From the NCBI RefSeq assembly GCF_029892065.1, contig NZ_CP120373.1, positions 3,107,001 through 3,171,000 on the forward strand: DNA of 64,000 bases, in the 5' to 3' direction. The notes below the pieces were generated by a model. That model saw nothing but the letters and a program-made list of their open reading frames with translations. It had not been told where the DNA came from and did no database searches. This DNA comes from Sinorhizobium garamanticum. GTDB lineage: Bacteria > Pseudomonadota > Alphaproteobacteria > Rhizobiales > Rhizobiaceae. Positions 1 through 8,075 of this stretch are shown here, one piece after another; position 1 is the first letter of the stretch, and the number at the start of each line of letters is the position of its first letter. The position numbers and the translations under genes were made by a program.

Positions 1-57
1 CGCCGCAAGCACACGACCGTGCTCGGCGTCGTGCAGCGGCGATCGGCGGATGCGTGA
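1..57 (+). CDS. C-terminal end of a DnaA domain-IV-like DNA-binding protein (partial)
   Basis: The open frame from the left edge encodes 18 residues ending in TGA at 55-57. It contains KHTTVLGVV, which resembles the DnaA box-binding signature (D/K)HTTVLxx near the C-terminus of DnaA. Rhizobia carry small stand-alone proteins with this DnaA C-terminal domain, often near phage-like genes, and the phage-like gene just downstream fits that. It could also be the end of a full-length DnaA, but no other replication gene is visible. Only the last 18 residues are inside the window, so the length and function of the protein cannot be judged. Confidence 0.5.
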   Translation, partial: RRKHTTVLGVVQRRSADA

Positions 58-157
58 GTCGGCTGTGGCCCTGGCGATTGCCGCAAGCGTTTCAAGGGTT
101 TGCGCTTGGTTTCAGAGAAATCGATTCATGTTCTCCCGCCTCCGCCGGGGCCCAGAG

Positions 158-292
158 CCGCACACTTTCCTCACCCCGCTTTCTTTGCCGGCGCGGGGTG
201 GGACGGAAACCGCACACACTTTTCCTCACCCCGCTTCCTTGCTGACGCGGGGTGGAACGGAAAACCGCTTCACATTTTTCCTACCCCGCTTT
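158..292. repeat. 55-bp tandem repeat, about 2.4 copies, each with a hairpin
   Basis: The block CCGCACAC..TCACCCCGCT recurs with a period of 55 bp: the core ACCCCGC begins at about 173, 228 and 283. The first two units each contain an ACCCCGC...GCGGGGT inverted repeat that can form a stem. The third unit ends in the ribosome-binding site of the next gene. The block fills the leader of the gene at 308. Confidence 0.8.
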
Positions 293-307
293 GAAAGGAC
301 CCCGAAA

Positions 308-928
308 ATGACGAGCAAAGCCCAGAAACTGCGTGCAAAGCGCAAGGCCCAGCTTGGACGCCCGCGCAAGGTGAATGCCGCGCGCTTCGCCTGCGGCAAG
401 ATCCGGCCGGAATGGTCGAGACAGGAGAGCGAGAGGCAAGCGACGGCGGTGGCGCTCGCGGCGCGCAAGCGCATGCACGGGCTGGACACGACGAGCGCCT
501 TTGCCGGCTACACGCTCGGCCGCCTGTTCCTCGACGGCCGCATCACCGCCGAGCAGCGCGAGGCCGGCGACGACTATGCCGTGGCGATGGCGCGCTACTA
601 TCACCTGAACGGCATTCCCTATCCGAGCGCACGCGCCCAGGCGCTCGACCGCGTCGCCGGGCACCCCGGCGAGACGACCGAGGAGCGCGCCCGCATCGCG
701 CGCAAAGCCGCCGACCGCATGATGCGGCTCGACGGCGTGCTTTCCGGATGCGCGGAAGGGCGGCAGGTGAAAACCACGGTCTTCAACGTCTGCGTCATGG
801 ACTACGAGGGCCTGCGGCTGATGCCGGAACCGCAACTCGCATGGCTGAAACGCGGGCTGAATGCGCTCCTTTTCGACAAGGGCTTGCGCGAATGTGGGGA
901 GGGGGATCGTTCGTTTGAGCGCGGATAG
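308..928 (+). CDS. Conserved hypothetical protein, phage-like
   Basis: This is a 206-residue basic protein starting at ATG 308, with GAAAGGA about 9 bases upstream. The same frame is open back to position 50, but that extension is translated tandem repeat and has no start signal. The N-terminus is very basic (MTSKAQKLRAKRKAQLGRP), followed by a mainly helical body with no signal peptide or membrane segment. I do not recognise a named domain. The gene follows a DnaA-domain-IV-like end, an arrangement that recalls remnants of prophage gene sets in rhizobia. That placement is inference, and the function is unknown. Confidence 0.7.
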   Translation: MTSKAQKLRAKRKAQLGRPRKVNAARFACGKIRPEWSRQESERQATAVALAARKRMHGLDTTSAFAGYTLGRLFLDGRITAEQREAGDDYAVAMARYYHLNGIPYPSARAQALDRVAGHPGETTEERARIARKAADRMMRLDGVLSGCAEGRQVKTTVFNVCVMDYEGLRLMPEPQLAWLKRGLNALLFDKGLRECGEGDRSFERG

Positions 929-1042
929 GAATATTATCCTAGAAGCGCGAAGGGTCCGGCCCTTCCCTCATTTCACTACGGCCCCGCGTCGATCGAATCG
1001 TTCTTTGCCGGGAGGCTCCGTCATCCGCGGCTGACTCGTTCC

Positions 1043-1144
1043 GTCCTCCTCGGGCTTGACCCGAGGATCCACAATCGAGCGGCCATGTCTGGCTCGCGAG
1101 GCATTGCTGTGTCTGGATCCTCGGGTCAAGCCCGAGGATGACGG
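1043..1144. repeat. Intergenic inverted repeat (CTCGGGCTTGACCCGAGGATCC type)
   Basis: Two copies of an approximately 24-bp palindromic unit face each other at 1045-1072 and 1113-1141, separated by about 40 bp. Each unit is itself nearly self-complementary (CTCGGGCTTGACCCGAG). Repeats of this kind are common between alphaproteobacterial genes. The rest of 929-1343 contains no recognisable gene. Confidence 0.75.
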
Positions 1145-1343
1145 GGGAGAGGGGCTGAGGATGACACGCGTGGCGCTGAAATGGCACCCTGCCGCCCGAT
1201 GCGTCGGGCAAGCGTTGCACGGCGAGTGATTTCCCTGCGATCGACCGTCGATCGCCTGTCACGAAATGTCGATATGCCGATTTCGGCGCTGCCGCTTTGA
1301 TTCCTTGCACGCCTTTTGCAAACGACATCTCAGGGGCGCAACC

Positions 1344-2141
1344 ATGGCCGGACCGGAAATGCGATACAACTCCGCTATTGTCGACTTTCAAAGAAAACGC
1401 GGAGGCGATTCCATCGCGTTCTTCGTGCCGTTTCTCACGCGCGATATGGACCTGCTCGACATAGGCTGCGGGCCTGGCGCGATCACGGCCGGTTTCGCCA
1501 ATGTCGTGCGAACTGTTACCGGCCTTGACCTGGAGCCGAAAGCCATTGCCGCCGCCAAACGGATGATCGCGACGGCCGGCCATGCCAATCTGAGCTTTCT
1601 GGAAGGCGATATGACTGCATTGCCGTTCGAGGACGGGCGCTTTGACGCGGTCTTCTTCCATGCGGTCCTCTATCACCTGGATGGCCCAAAACTTGAGAGA
1701 ACGCTGGCGGAAGCATCGCGGGTCCTGAAGCCGGGTGGCCTGCTTGCGACGCGCGACGCTGATGTCGGCGGCAATGTGATTTACCCGGAGACCTCCGGCA
1801 TCCAGCTTTCCCTAGACTTGTGGCAGCGCTGGTACGAGCATTCATCGGCCGACGCAGTCTATTTTGGGCGACGCCAGGGGGCTGTCCTGCGATCTCATGG
1901 CTTCGAGCCCATCTGGAGCGGTGCGAGCTACGTCAACCACAGCGCGGATGCACTGACGCGACAGGAAACCGTCCACGACGCCAAAAGAAGTCTCGAAGGC
2001 CTCTGCGAAGGTCTTGTTCAACGCGGTCTCGCCGATCGACAGGAGATAGAGACGGCGGTCACCGCTTGGGAGATGTGGGGCAGCGACCCGGATGCGGTCT
2101 ACTTGCGGTGCCGATGCGAATGCATTGCAAGGAAATCGTGA
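1344..2141 (+). CDS. Class I SAM-dependent methyltransferase
   Basis: This 265-residue cytoplasmic enzyme has a class I methyltransferase fold. The SAM-binding motif I is LLDIGCGPG near residue 34, the acidic motif II is in GLDLEP near 57, an LEGDMTALPF segment follows near 87, and VLKPGGLL lies near 130. The layout matches UbiE/Methyltransf_11-type enzymes acting on small molecules or lipids; the substrate cannot be inferred. ATG 1344 was chosen because the protein aligns from there and AGGGGCG lies just upstream; the same frame is open to 1266. The gene is alone, with a repeat upstream and the DUF1194 gene downstream in the same direction. Confidence 0.85.
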   Translation: MAGPEMRYNSAIVDFQRKRGGDSIAFFVPFLTRDMDLLDIGCGPGAITAGFANVVRTVTGLDLEPKAIAAAKRMIATAGHANLSFLEGDMTALPFEDGRFDAVFFHAVLYHLDGPKLERTLAEASRVLKPGGLLATRDADVGGNVIYPETSGIQLSLDLWQRWYEHSSADAVYFGRRQGAVLRSHGFEPIWSGASYVNHSADALTRQETVHDAKRSLEGLCEGLVQRGLADRQEIETAVTAWEMWGSDPDAVYLRCRCECIARKS

Positions 2142-2309
2142 GAGGCGCGCCTTTAGGTTTGCGCTGTTTGCGGTAGACGTCGCCTTCGCCCAGCCTTCGC
2201 TTGGGTGGCGCCACTTCTCGCCGCCGCGGCGTGCATCCACCGGCGGCGCGCTTGGCGGCTGTGGCCGGCAGGCGTAAGATATTCCACCTCAGGCCCGGGG
2301 GAGACACCC

Positions 2310-3062
2310 ATGCGGGCGGTTGTTTTGCTGTTGCTGCTGCTTGCGACGTCTCGCGGCCCTGTGCTTGCCGCCGACGTGGATGCGGCAATCGTGTTTGCCG
2401 TCGACGTCTCGGCCTCTATCGATCGGTCCACCGCCAGGCTGCAGCGCGAGGGGCATGCGCTCGCGCTTTCCGAGCCGAGGGTGATCGCGGCCATTTCCAC
2501 CGGATTGAACGGCTGCATCGCCATTGCCTACATGGAATGGTCGAGCCCGGGAGACGCACGGTCGGTGTTGCCGTGGACGGTGATATGCAATCGCGCCGAT
2601 GGGTTGACCGCGGCCGAGGCGATCCGGAGGGATGGAGCCGATGGCGACGGCTGCGCAAAGGGCTATTGCGCGACATCGATATCTTCGGCGATCGCCGCCG
2701 GCAGCGCGCTTCTCGATGCCTACAAGGGCCACGCGCTCGCCAAGGTCATCGACATCTCCGCCAGCGGAACCAACAACGATGGGCCGCCTATTGCAGCGAG
2801 CCGGCTCGATGCGCTGAGAAGCGGCTACATCATCAACGCGATCGCCATACCACAGGTGAGAGGTGGCGTTGCCTACCATCTGCTCGGCTATTTCACCGAC
2901 AATGTCATCGGAGGCAGCGGCTCGTTCGCGCTTGAACCCTCAACCGTAGACGACTACGCGGTGGCCTTGCGGAAAAAGCTTCAGATCGAAATCAGCAAGG
3001 CCACAGGTTCGGCCTCCCGCTATGAAATCGCATCGGGGAGGCGGGCGATTGCGGGCCGGTGA
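2310..3062 (+). CDS. Exported DUF1194-family (vWA-like) protein
   Basis: This 250-residue protein starts at ATG 2310 with GGGGGAG upstream. It opens with a signal peptide (MRAVVLLLLLLATSRGPVLA, cleavage before ADVDAA). The mature protein starts with a von Willebrand A-like fold. FAVDVSASID carries the DxSxS metal-ion-dependent adhesion motif, and ISASGTNNDG matches the second conserved strand-loop of DUF1194. The family is widespread in Rhizobiales and lacks a defined role; a periplasmic metal-dependent protein-binding function is plausible. The in-frame extension to 2205 has no start signal. Confidence 0.85.
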   Translation: MRAVVLLLLLLATSRGPVLAADVDAAIVFAVDVSASIDRSTARLQREGHALALSEPRVIAAISTGLNGCIAIAYMEWSSPGDARSVLPWTVICNRADGLTAAEAIRRDGADGDGCAKGYCATSISSAIAAGSALLDAYKGHALAKVIDISASGTNNDGPPIAASRLDALRSGYIINAIAIPQVRGGVAYHLLGYFTDNVIGGSGSFALEPSTVDDYAVALRKKLQIEISKATGSASRYEIASGRRAIAGR

Positions 3063-3113
3063 CAAACCGTCCCAGCAGGAGCGTCACGCTCGCCTCACTG
3101 GACCGCTACAGCC

Positions 3114-3434
3114 TCAGGGAGCTGTTGGCGGGGGTGTGACACCGAGGTAGTAGTCGCCCTGGTGGCTGCCCTGGTATTCGTTGGTGTAGCGATCGCGGGC
3201 CGCACCCAGGTTCGCCGGCGGTATCCGCCGCTGGTAAACGATGCTGCCGGTCGGTGCCGGATCGACTACGACGACGTCCGGTGTCGGATCGACGTAGACG
3301 ACATCAGGCGTCGGATCGGCGTAGTAGATACTGCCGGTCGGCGTGCGATCGACATAGTACATATCGGCAAAGGCCGGTGCGGCTGCGCCGACAAGGGCGG
3401 ATGTGAGGACGAGTGTTTTCACGGAAACTCTCAT
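3114..3434 (-). CDS. Small exported protein with Asp-Pro-Thr repeats
   Basis: The ORF encodes 106 residues. The start at 3434 is preceded by ACAGGAGCAATGCC, a good ribosome-binding site. It has a signal peptide (MRVSVKTLVLTSALVGAAAPAFA), then a low-complexity stretch in which (Y/V)VDPTPDVV-type units alternate with PTGSI. A charged C-terminal part contains YTNEYQGSHQGDYYLG. No domain is recognised. Similar short secreted proteins are common in rhizobia but uncharacterised. The longer frame reaching 3548 runs through sequence without translation signals. Confidence 0.75.
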   Translation of the reverse strand: MRVSVKTLVLTSALVGAAAPAFADMYYVDRTPTGSIYYADPTPDVVYVDPTPDVVVVDPAPTGSIVYQRRIPPANLGAARDRYTNEYQGSHQGDYYLGVTPPPTAP

Positions 3435-3712
3435 GGCATTGCTCCTGTGTCCGTTCAGCATCCGGCCACAGCACGGACGCCGTGCAGCATGCGCCCTCTC
3501 TCCGGTGTCCGAGCGTCGTTTCAGACGCGCAAAGACCACCGCCCACATATTGCCTAAACCGGTCCCGGCTTAAGGAAACATGCGGGCACGAACGCTGCGG
3601 TTGAGACAATAACGCTGCAGCGGCAAGAGCGTTCCCGATGGCTGGTGCGGGCGCTGCCGGGCGAGGGCGAAAGCGTGGCCGCGGCGTCAGGCGGAGAGGG
3701 CGCGCCGTCCGC

Positions 3713-4267
3713 TCACGCCTCGATGCGGATCGGCGTGCCGTCGGGGACCAGCGACCAGATTTCGCGCATTTCCTCGTCGGTGACGGCGATGCAGCCGTTG
3801 GTCCAGTCGAGGAGGCGGTGGAGCGAGCCGAGGAAGCCCCAGCCGTTCGGCAGGCCGTGGATCATGATGTCGCCGCCGGGGCTTTCGCCGGCGGCCGCGG
3901 CGCGCGCCTGGTCGGCGGCGTCGGGGTAGGAGATGTGGAGGCTGAGGTGGAAAGAGGAGTTCGGGTTGCGCCAGTCGATCAGATAGTCGCCTTCCGGCGT
4001 GCGCCGGTCGCCCTCGCGCTCCTTGTGGCCGAGCGGGTTGCCGCCGAGCGAGACGCTATATTCGCCAAGCACCGTGCCGTCGCGCAGGAGCTTCAGCAAG
4101 CGCTCGGACTTGTCGACCACCACTTCCTTGGCCAGCTTGTCGGGCGCCGCCATTTCGGGCGGTGTGCCGGAGCCACCGTCCTTTGCCGCAAACGTATAGG
4201 CGCCGGCGCCGGCGATGACGAGCGCCGCCGCCAGGAGTGTTTTCTTCAGGATCCCAAACGTCGTCAT
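3713..4267 (-). CDS. L,D-transpeptidase (YkuD/ErfK family)
   Basis: This 184-residue protein has an N-terminal signal or anchor (TLLAAALVIAGAGAYTFA) and a YkuD catalytic domain filling the rest. The catalytic region reads IMIHGLPNGWGFLG and then DWTNGCIAVTD, matching the HG...GCI/V signature with an active-site cysteine; the usual SxGC serine is replaced, giving TNGC. Such enzymes form 3-3 crosslinks in peptidoglycan or attach envelope proteins to it, and act in the periplasm. Rhizobiales grow polarly and carry many paralogues, so this one's specific role is open. It is monocistronic, followed downstream by the convergent end of the sequence near 3640. Confidence 0.9.
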   Translation of the reverse strand: MTTFGILKKTLLAAALVIAGAGAYTFAAKDGGSGTPPEMAAPDKLAKEVVVDKSERLLKLLRDGTVLGEYSVSLGGNPLGHKEREGDRRTPEGDYLIDWRNPNSSFHLSLHISYPDAADQARAAAAGESPGGDIMIHGLPNGWGFLGSLHRLLDWTNGCIAVTDEEMREIWSLVPDGTPIRIEA

Positions 4268-4297
4268 AGAGCGCCCCAGCCGGTCATCGCAGATTTC

Positions 4298-4470
4298 CTA
4301 CCGCATGTTTCTCTAGTCGATTCAAGAGTAAACTGCAGCAATTCAAAGTGCTACAGAGTGCTTTGCCGTCTGATCACAGTACACGACAGTAGCCAGCTTC
4401 TGCCTCGCCGGTCCGCAGTACGGCAAGGGCTTTCCCCATCGTCATTCCTGTGCTCGTCACGGGAATGAGG
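4298..4470. repeat. Degenerate RIME-type mosaic repeat
   Basis: A decayed copy of the intergenic mosaic repeat: GCAGCAATTCAAAGTGCTACAG lies at about 4333-4354, followed by the CTTCTGCCTCG module, and then the ATTCCTGTGCTCGTCAC palindrome at about 4443-4466. Several palindrome arms are damaged. Confidence 0.65.
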
Positions 4471-4518
4471 GAACTCACCGTCTCGGAGAACGTCGTTCGA
4501 CGGTTATACGGAGCCGAC

Positions 4519-4665
4519 GCTTTGCCCCTCACCTGGCATCGGCGCTTTGCCCCTCACCCTAACCCTCTCCCCGCAGGCGGGGAGAGGGGACTTAGGTGGT
4601 CGCCGCGAGTCTCCTTCGCCCCGCGTGCGGGGAGAAGGTGGCCGGCAGGCCGGATGAGGGGCGGG
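4519..4665. repeat. Alphaproteobacterial GC-rich intergenic palindromes
   Basis: TTTGCCCCTCACC is repeated twice, followed by CTCTCCCCGCAGGCGGGGAGAG and GTGCGGGGAGAAGGTGGCCGGCAGGCCGGATGAGGGG-type modules. These are stem-forming repeats found in multiple copies in Rhizobiales genomes. No gene is visible between 4268 and 4992. Confidence 0.65.
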
Positions 4666-4992
4666 TGCGCCAAAACAGCATCAACCGCCGAACACTGCTT
4701 ACTGCTTGTCTATTCCGACGGAGCCCCGAGTACAGGGTGGCCGCTTCTATCAGCGCGTGTAGCCACAAGGCCGGAGCGGCCGTCTCGCGAGCAGGAAATC
4801 GTGATTTTTTCGCGGCGGGTGTGGGGGCACCGCGATGCGGCCATCATTCGAAAGAAATGCTTTCCGGCTGTTTGCGTAATTGCTTGAATCGAAACCGATT
4901 AAGGACAAAAATGTGAGGCAGACTTAGAGTTCTGCAGCGTCGTTTGCGCGTCACGTTTGGCGCGCGGCGCTGCGGAGGAAAAGGTGAAGCCA

Positions 4993-5493
4993 ATGAAGAG
5001 GCTAGCTATTATTGCCTTGTCGCTGGCGACGGCTCTGACGGGCGTTCCGCCGGCCATGGCGTTTCCCACCATTGCCGCTCCTACGATCCCGAAGGTCGAG
5101 GTGCCGGAGGTACAGCCGGTCAATGACGACGACGAATGGGCCTGGGCGCTCGGCGGGCTTGCTGCCGGAGCGCTCCTCGGCGGCGCGCTGGCGCAGCCGA
5201 GATATTACGGCCCAGGCTACTACGATAGCGGCTATTACGATAGCGGCTATTACGATGGCGGCTACTACGCCCCGCCTTACCGCCCGCGCTACTACGCTTA
5301 CGCCCCGCGCTACTACGCCCCGCGCTACTACGCACCGCGTTACTACGCGCCGCGTTACTACCGCCAGACCTATTATGGCGGCAATGCGCACACGAACTGG
5401 TGCTATGCGCGCTACCGGTCCTATCGGGCTTACGACAACACGTTCCAGCCCTATTACGGCCCGCGCCGGGTGTGCGTCTCGCCTTACTATTGA
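4993..5493 (+). CDS. BA14K-family surface protein, copy 1
   Basis: A 166-residue exported protein of the BA14K family (the Brucella 14-kDa immunoreactive, lectin-like protein). It has a signal peptide ([23 protein letters not shown]), an acidic linker, a glycine-rich membrane-spanning segment ([17 protein letters not shown]) and a Tyr-rich tract of GYYDS and APRYY repeats. It ends in the family signature [22 protein letters not shown] 4993 was chosen because GGAGG lies at 4974-4978 and the signal peptide starts there. Copies 2 and 3 follow in the same direction. The family is envelope-associated and binds sugars in Brucella; the role here is inferred. Confidence 0.88.
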   Translation: MKRLAIIALSLATALTGVPPAMAFPTIAAPTIPKVEVPEVQPVNDDDEWAWALGGLAAGALLGGALAQPRYYGPGYYDSGYYDSGYYDGGYYAPPYRPRYYAYAPRYYAPRYYAPRYYAPRYYRQTYYGGNAHTNWCYARYRSYRAYDNTFQPYYGPRRVCVSPYY

Positions 5494-5603
5494 GGGTGGC
5501 TGCGGGCAACCCGCGTGTTGAAGGTGCCGCGCGTTCAAGCGAACGCGCGGGGATGCTTCTCCTTTGAATTTCTGCGGCGCAGAAGGTCTTTCAGCCCAAG
5601 GAC

Positions 5604-5709
5604 TACTGCATGTTTCCTTAAATCGTAGCGGATTTAAGGATAAAAACATGCAGCAATTCAAAGTGCTACAGCGTCCTTTGCGCGTCTGATAAGACGCGCG
5701 ACGCTGTAG
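5604..5709 (+). repeat. RIME1-like element, complete copy
   Basis: This 106-bp element has two palindromes: TGCATGTTTCCTTAAATCG paired with the CGGATTTAAGG..CATGCA half, then CTACAGCG..GCGCGTCT paired with AGACGCGC..CGCTGTAG. They are joined by CAATTCAAAGTG. Architecture and length match the Rhizobium-specific intergenic mosaic element 1. Confidence 0.8.
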
Positions 5710-5725
5710 GACTTGGGCTGGCTAG

Positions 5726-5843
5726 ATTCCTGTGACAAGCACAGGAATGAGGGGCGGAGAGATGTCTTGCCCTACCACAACCGACGAGGCGGCAGTACAC
5801 CATTGTCGTGTGCTGTGGTCTGAAAAGACGCGCGGCGCAGTAG
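5726..5843 (+). repeat. Mosaic repeat: ATTCCTGTGAC palindrome plus ACGAGGCGGCAG module
   Basis: The palindrome ATTCCTGTGACAAGCACAGGAAT is at 5726-5748. It is followed by the GAGGCGGCAGTAC..TGTCGTGTGCTGTGG module and an AAGACGCGCGGCGCAGTAG end similar to the RIME right half. The same module order recurs elsewhere in the window. Confidence 0.7.
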
Positions 5844-6029
5844 TGCCGGCGCAACTTGTTTGCCGCATTCTACGTTCTTCGAAAACAGCGTGGCCGCTTC
5901 TATCACTGCGTGTGGCTACACCCGTGTGAACCGCCGTCTCGCGAGCAGGAAATCGCGATTATTTCGCGGCGGGTCTCGCGGCACCGCGATTCGGCCATCA
6001 TTTGAAAGGCATGCTTTGCTGCTGCTTGC

Positions 6030-6122
6030 GTAATTCCTTGAATCGAAACCGATTAAGGACAAAGATATGCAGCAGAGTTCTGCAGCGTCGTTTGCGCGCC
6101 ACGTTTGACGCGCGGCGCTGTG
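6030..6122 (+). repeat. RIME-like element, degenerate, upstream of BA14K copy 2
   Basis: The element contains CTTGAATCGAAACCGATTAAGGACAAAG..GCAGCAG, TCTGCAGCGTCG and GCGCGCCAC..GACGCGCGGCGCTG. It is the counterpart of the copy at about 4881-4974 upstream of BA14K copy 1. It sits within 20 bp of the start codon region and so forms part of the leader. Confidence 0.6.
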
Positions 6123-6140
6123 GAGGAAAAGGTGAAGCCA

Positions 6141-6632
6141 ATGAAGAGGCTAGCTATCATTGCCTTGTCGCTGGCGACGGCGCTGACGAGCGTTCCGCCG
6201 GCCATGGCGTTTCCCACCGTTGTCGCGCCAAAGATCGAGGTGCCGGAGGCGCAACCGGTGCAGTACAGGCGTTACCGCGGCGGCTACAACCGTGGGTACA
6301 GGGGCGGCTATCGCCACTACCGCGGCCATAGACACCGCGACGATGACGACGATGAGCTCGGCTGGGCACTCGGCGGATTGGCGGCCGGCGCAATCCTCGG
6401 CGGCCTGCTGGCACAGCCGAGATACTACGGCCCGACCTACTACGACAACTACTATGCCCCGCCGCCTTACCGCCCGCGCTACTACGCGCCGCGTTATTCC
6501 CGCCAGACCTATTATGGCGGCAACGCGCACACAAACTGGTGCTATGCGCGCTACCGGTCCTATCGGGCTTACGACAACACGTTCCAGCCCTATTACGGTC
6601 CGCGCCAGCTGTGCATCTCGCCCTACTATTGA
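6141..6632 (+). CDS. BA14K-family surface protein, copy 2
   Basis: This 163-residue paralogue of the preceding BA14K gene has an almost identical signal peptide and C-terminal domain ([20 protein letters not shown]). The middle differs: a YRGGYNRGYRGGYRHYRGHR basic tract followed by DDDDDELGWALGG replaces the acidic linker, and the APRYY repeat is shorter. Start, ribosome-binding site and leader are duplicated from copy 1 (GGAGGAAAAGGTGAAGCCAATG). This looks like a recent tandem duplication followed by divergence of the exposed linker. Confidence 0.88.
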   Translation: MKRLAIIALSLATALTSVPPAMAFPTVVAPKIEVPEAQPVQYRRYRGGYNRGYRGGYRHYRGHRHRDDDDDELGWALGGLAAGAILGGLLAQPRYYGPTYYDNYYAPPPYRPRYYAPRYSRQTYYGGNAHTNWCYARYRSYRAYDNTFQPYYGPRQLCISPYY

Positions 6633-6744
6633 CGGCGGATAGGGCGCGCCCCACGTGCTGAGGGTGCCGCGCGTTCAATACGAGCGCGCGGGGGCGGTCT
6701 TCCTTGAATTCTGCGGTGCGGAAGTGTCTTTCAGCCCAAGGACC

Positions 6745-6884
6745 GCTGCATGTTTCCTTAAATCCTGGCGGATTAAGGATAAAAACATGCAGCAATCCAA
6801 AGTGCTACAGCGTCCTTAGCGCGTCTGATAAGACGCGCGGCGCTGTAGGGCTGGCTGGATTCCTGTGACAAGCATAGGAATGAG
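6745..6884 (+). repeat. RIME1-like element plus ATTCCTGTGAC palindrome
   Basis: A complete RIME-like copy at 6745-6848 (GCTGCATGTTTCC..GGCGCTGTAG) is followed at 6858-6884 by the palindrome GGATTCCTGTGACAAGC..GGAATGAGG. This is the same order as at 5604-5752. Confidence 0.75.
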
Positions 6885-6997
6885 GGTGGAGGAGAGGCTT
6901 GCGGAAACGCGCGATCTTTTATCGCCCCATGGTGTATTATGGCGGAGGGATCAATCCTGCCGTGAAATCGTTCCTTCATCAAAGAAGGGAAAGGTGA

Positions 6998-7471
6998 ATG
7001 AAGCCCGTGAAGATTGCAGCGACCATCGCACTTGCGCTCCTGACCGCCGTTTCGGCCGTGCCGCCGGTTATGGCCCAGACGCCGTGCATCGGCGTCTGCA
7101 CGGGCGTGCCGCTCAGGGGAAACTATGGCACCAACTACGGCAGCGGCTATCGGGGCATGTCCCGCCACGATCTCTTCATCGAGCGGGAATACCGGGATTT
7201 CCAGGTCAACCGCTATCCGAACTCCGGCGCCGCCGCGCGCTATCGCGGCCAGCGTTACGACATCGGCATCGGCCCGGGCGCGATCGTCGGCGGGCCGAAG
7301 CCGCCAGCGCTCGACCCCGGACGCGTGCGCCGCCAGCAGCAGCTGATCCGCTACGACGCCAATGCCCATGCGCGCTGGTGCCGCGAGCGCTACATCTCCT
7401 ACCGGTCGACCGACAATACCTTCCAGCCCCACGAGGGCCCGCGCCGCGCCTGCAATTCGCCGTTTAACTGA
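6998..7471 (+). CDS. BA14K-family protein, copy 3 (diverged)
   Basis: The product is 157 residues, with GGGAAAGGTGA just before ATG 6998. It has a signal peptide (MKPVKIAATIALALLTAVSAVPPVMA) and a 100-residue linker without the Tyr-rich repeats or obvious glycine-zipper helix of copies 1 and 2. Its linker includes a CIGVC motif. The C-terminal BA14K domain contains ARWCRERYISYRSTDNTFQP. The family assignment is firm from the C-terminus. It is an older paralogue than copies 1 and 2 and is separately expressed by its own leader. Confidence 0.87.
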   Translation: MKPVKIAATIALALLTAVSAVPPVMAQTPCIGVCTGVPLRGNYGTNYGSGYRGMSRHDLFIEREYRDFQVNRYPNSGAAARYRGQRYDIGIGPGAIVGGPKPPALDPGRVRRQQQLIRYDANAHARWCRERYISYRSTDNTFQPHEGPRRACNSPFN

Positions 7472-7488
7472 GCGCGCAGCGAAGCGCG

Positions 7489-7531
7489 GCATGTTTTTTC
7501 CCTAATCGGCTACGATTTAAGGAAACATACA
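7489..7531. repeat. Left half of a RIME-like element
   Basis: CATGTTTTTTCCCTAATCG pairs with CGATTTAAGGAAACATACAG. Only the first palindrome is present. It lies 18 bp after the BA14K copy 3 stop and may act as a transcription end signal. Confidence 0.6.
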
Positions 7532-8075
7532 GTCGTCCGGAATCCGCCAGGAGCCGTCATTGGCAGGCCGGCGGCGCACGGCCCGTTTCGACCCATTCCG
7601 GTCGTTTGGGCCGAAGCTCGCAACGGTGCAAGTCGGTCCATGGAGGATGTCTAGCTGATAGACAGCCTTAAGCTGCGGGATGTGGACTTTAGCGTCACCT
7701 CTGTTGGGGCATCGAGGGCGAGTTGAGCGAACAATGGCAACTAAATTCTCGTAATAAAGTGCCCAAGGTAACTGAAACGGCCACGTTCTTACACTAAAGT
7801 GTAAGCGCAATCAGATTAGGCGACTGGGGCATTAGTCGGCGGGTATGGTGAGCATTGCCGATGCTTTCAATCCGGCTCCGGGAATTTAGTTTCACGGGGA
7901 AAATCGTGAAGCCGAACGAGCCCTGATGAACCGCGGTGGTGGTCGGGCCGCGTGCTGCTCGTGCGACTGAATTGACGAGGACTGAGCGGGTAACAGGGGT
8001 AAGCTGTATATCCTGGACCTGTGGAGAGCGCATCACAACAAGCCGTATTCGACCATGTCAAATGGATGTTAGGTC
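7532..8075. other. Intergenic region without a recognisable gene
   Basis: About 540 bp of lower coding quality before the cyclase gene. Short open frames exist on both strands, but none has a ribosome-binding site plus protein-like composition. It presumably contains the promoter of the cyclase gene; I could not assign boxes. Confidence 0.5.

Larger units (their letters stand above)
4742..6632 (+). repeat. Tandem duplication of a BA14K gene with its upstream region
   Basis: The stretch from about 4742 to 5493 and the stretch from about 5882 to 6632 are homologous. Shared landmarks are GTGGCCGCTTCTATCA, CTCGCGAGCAGGAAATCG, GGCGGG..CACCGCGAT, CTTGAATCGAAACCGATTAA, GGAGGAAAAGGTGAAGCCAA, and both BA14K coding regions. 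The copies differ by internal deletions and insertions in the Tyr-rich part. The repeat at 5604-5709 lies between the two units. Confidence 0.8.
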
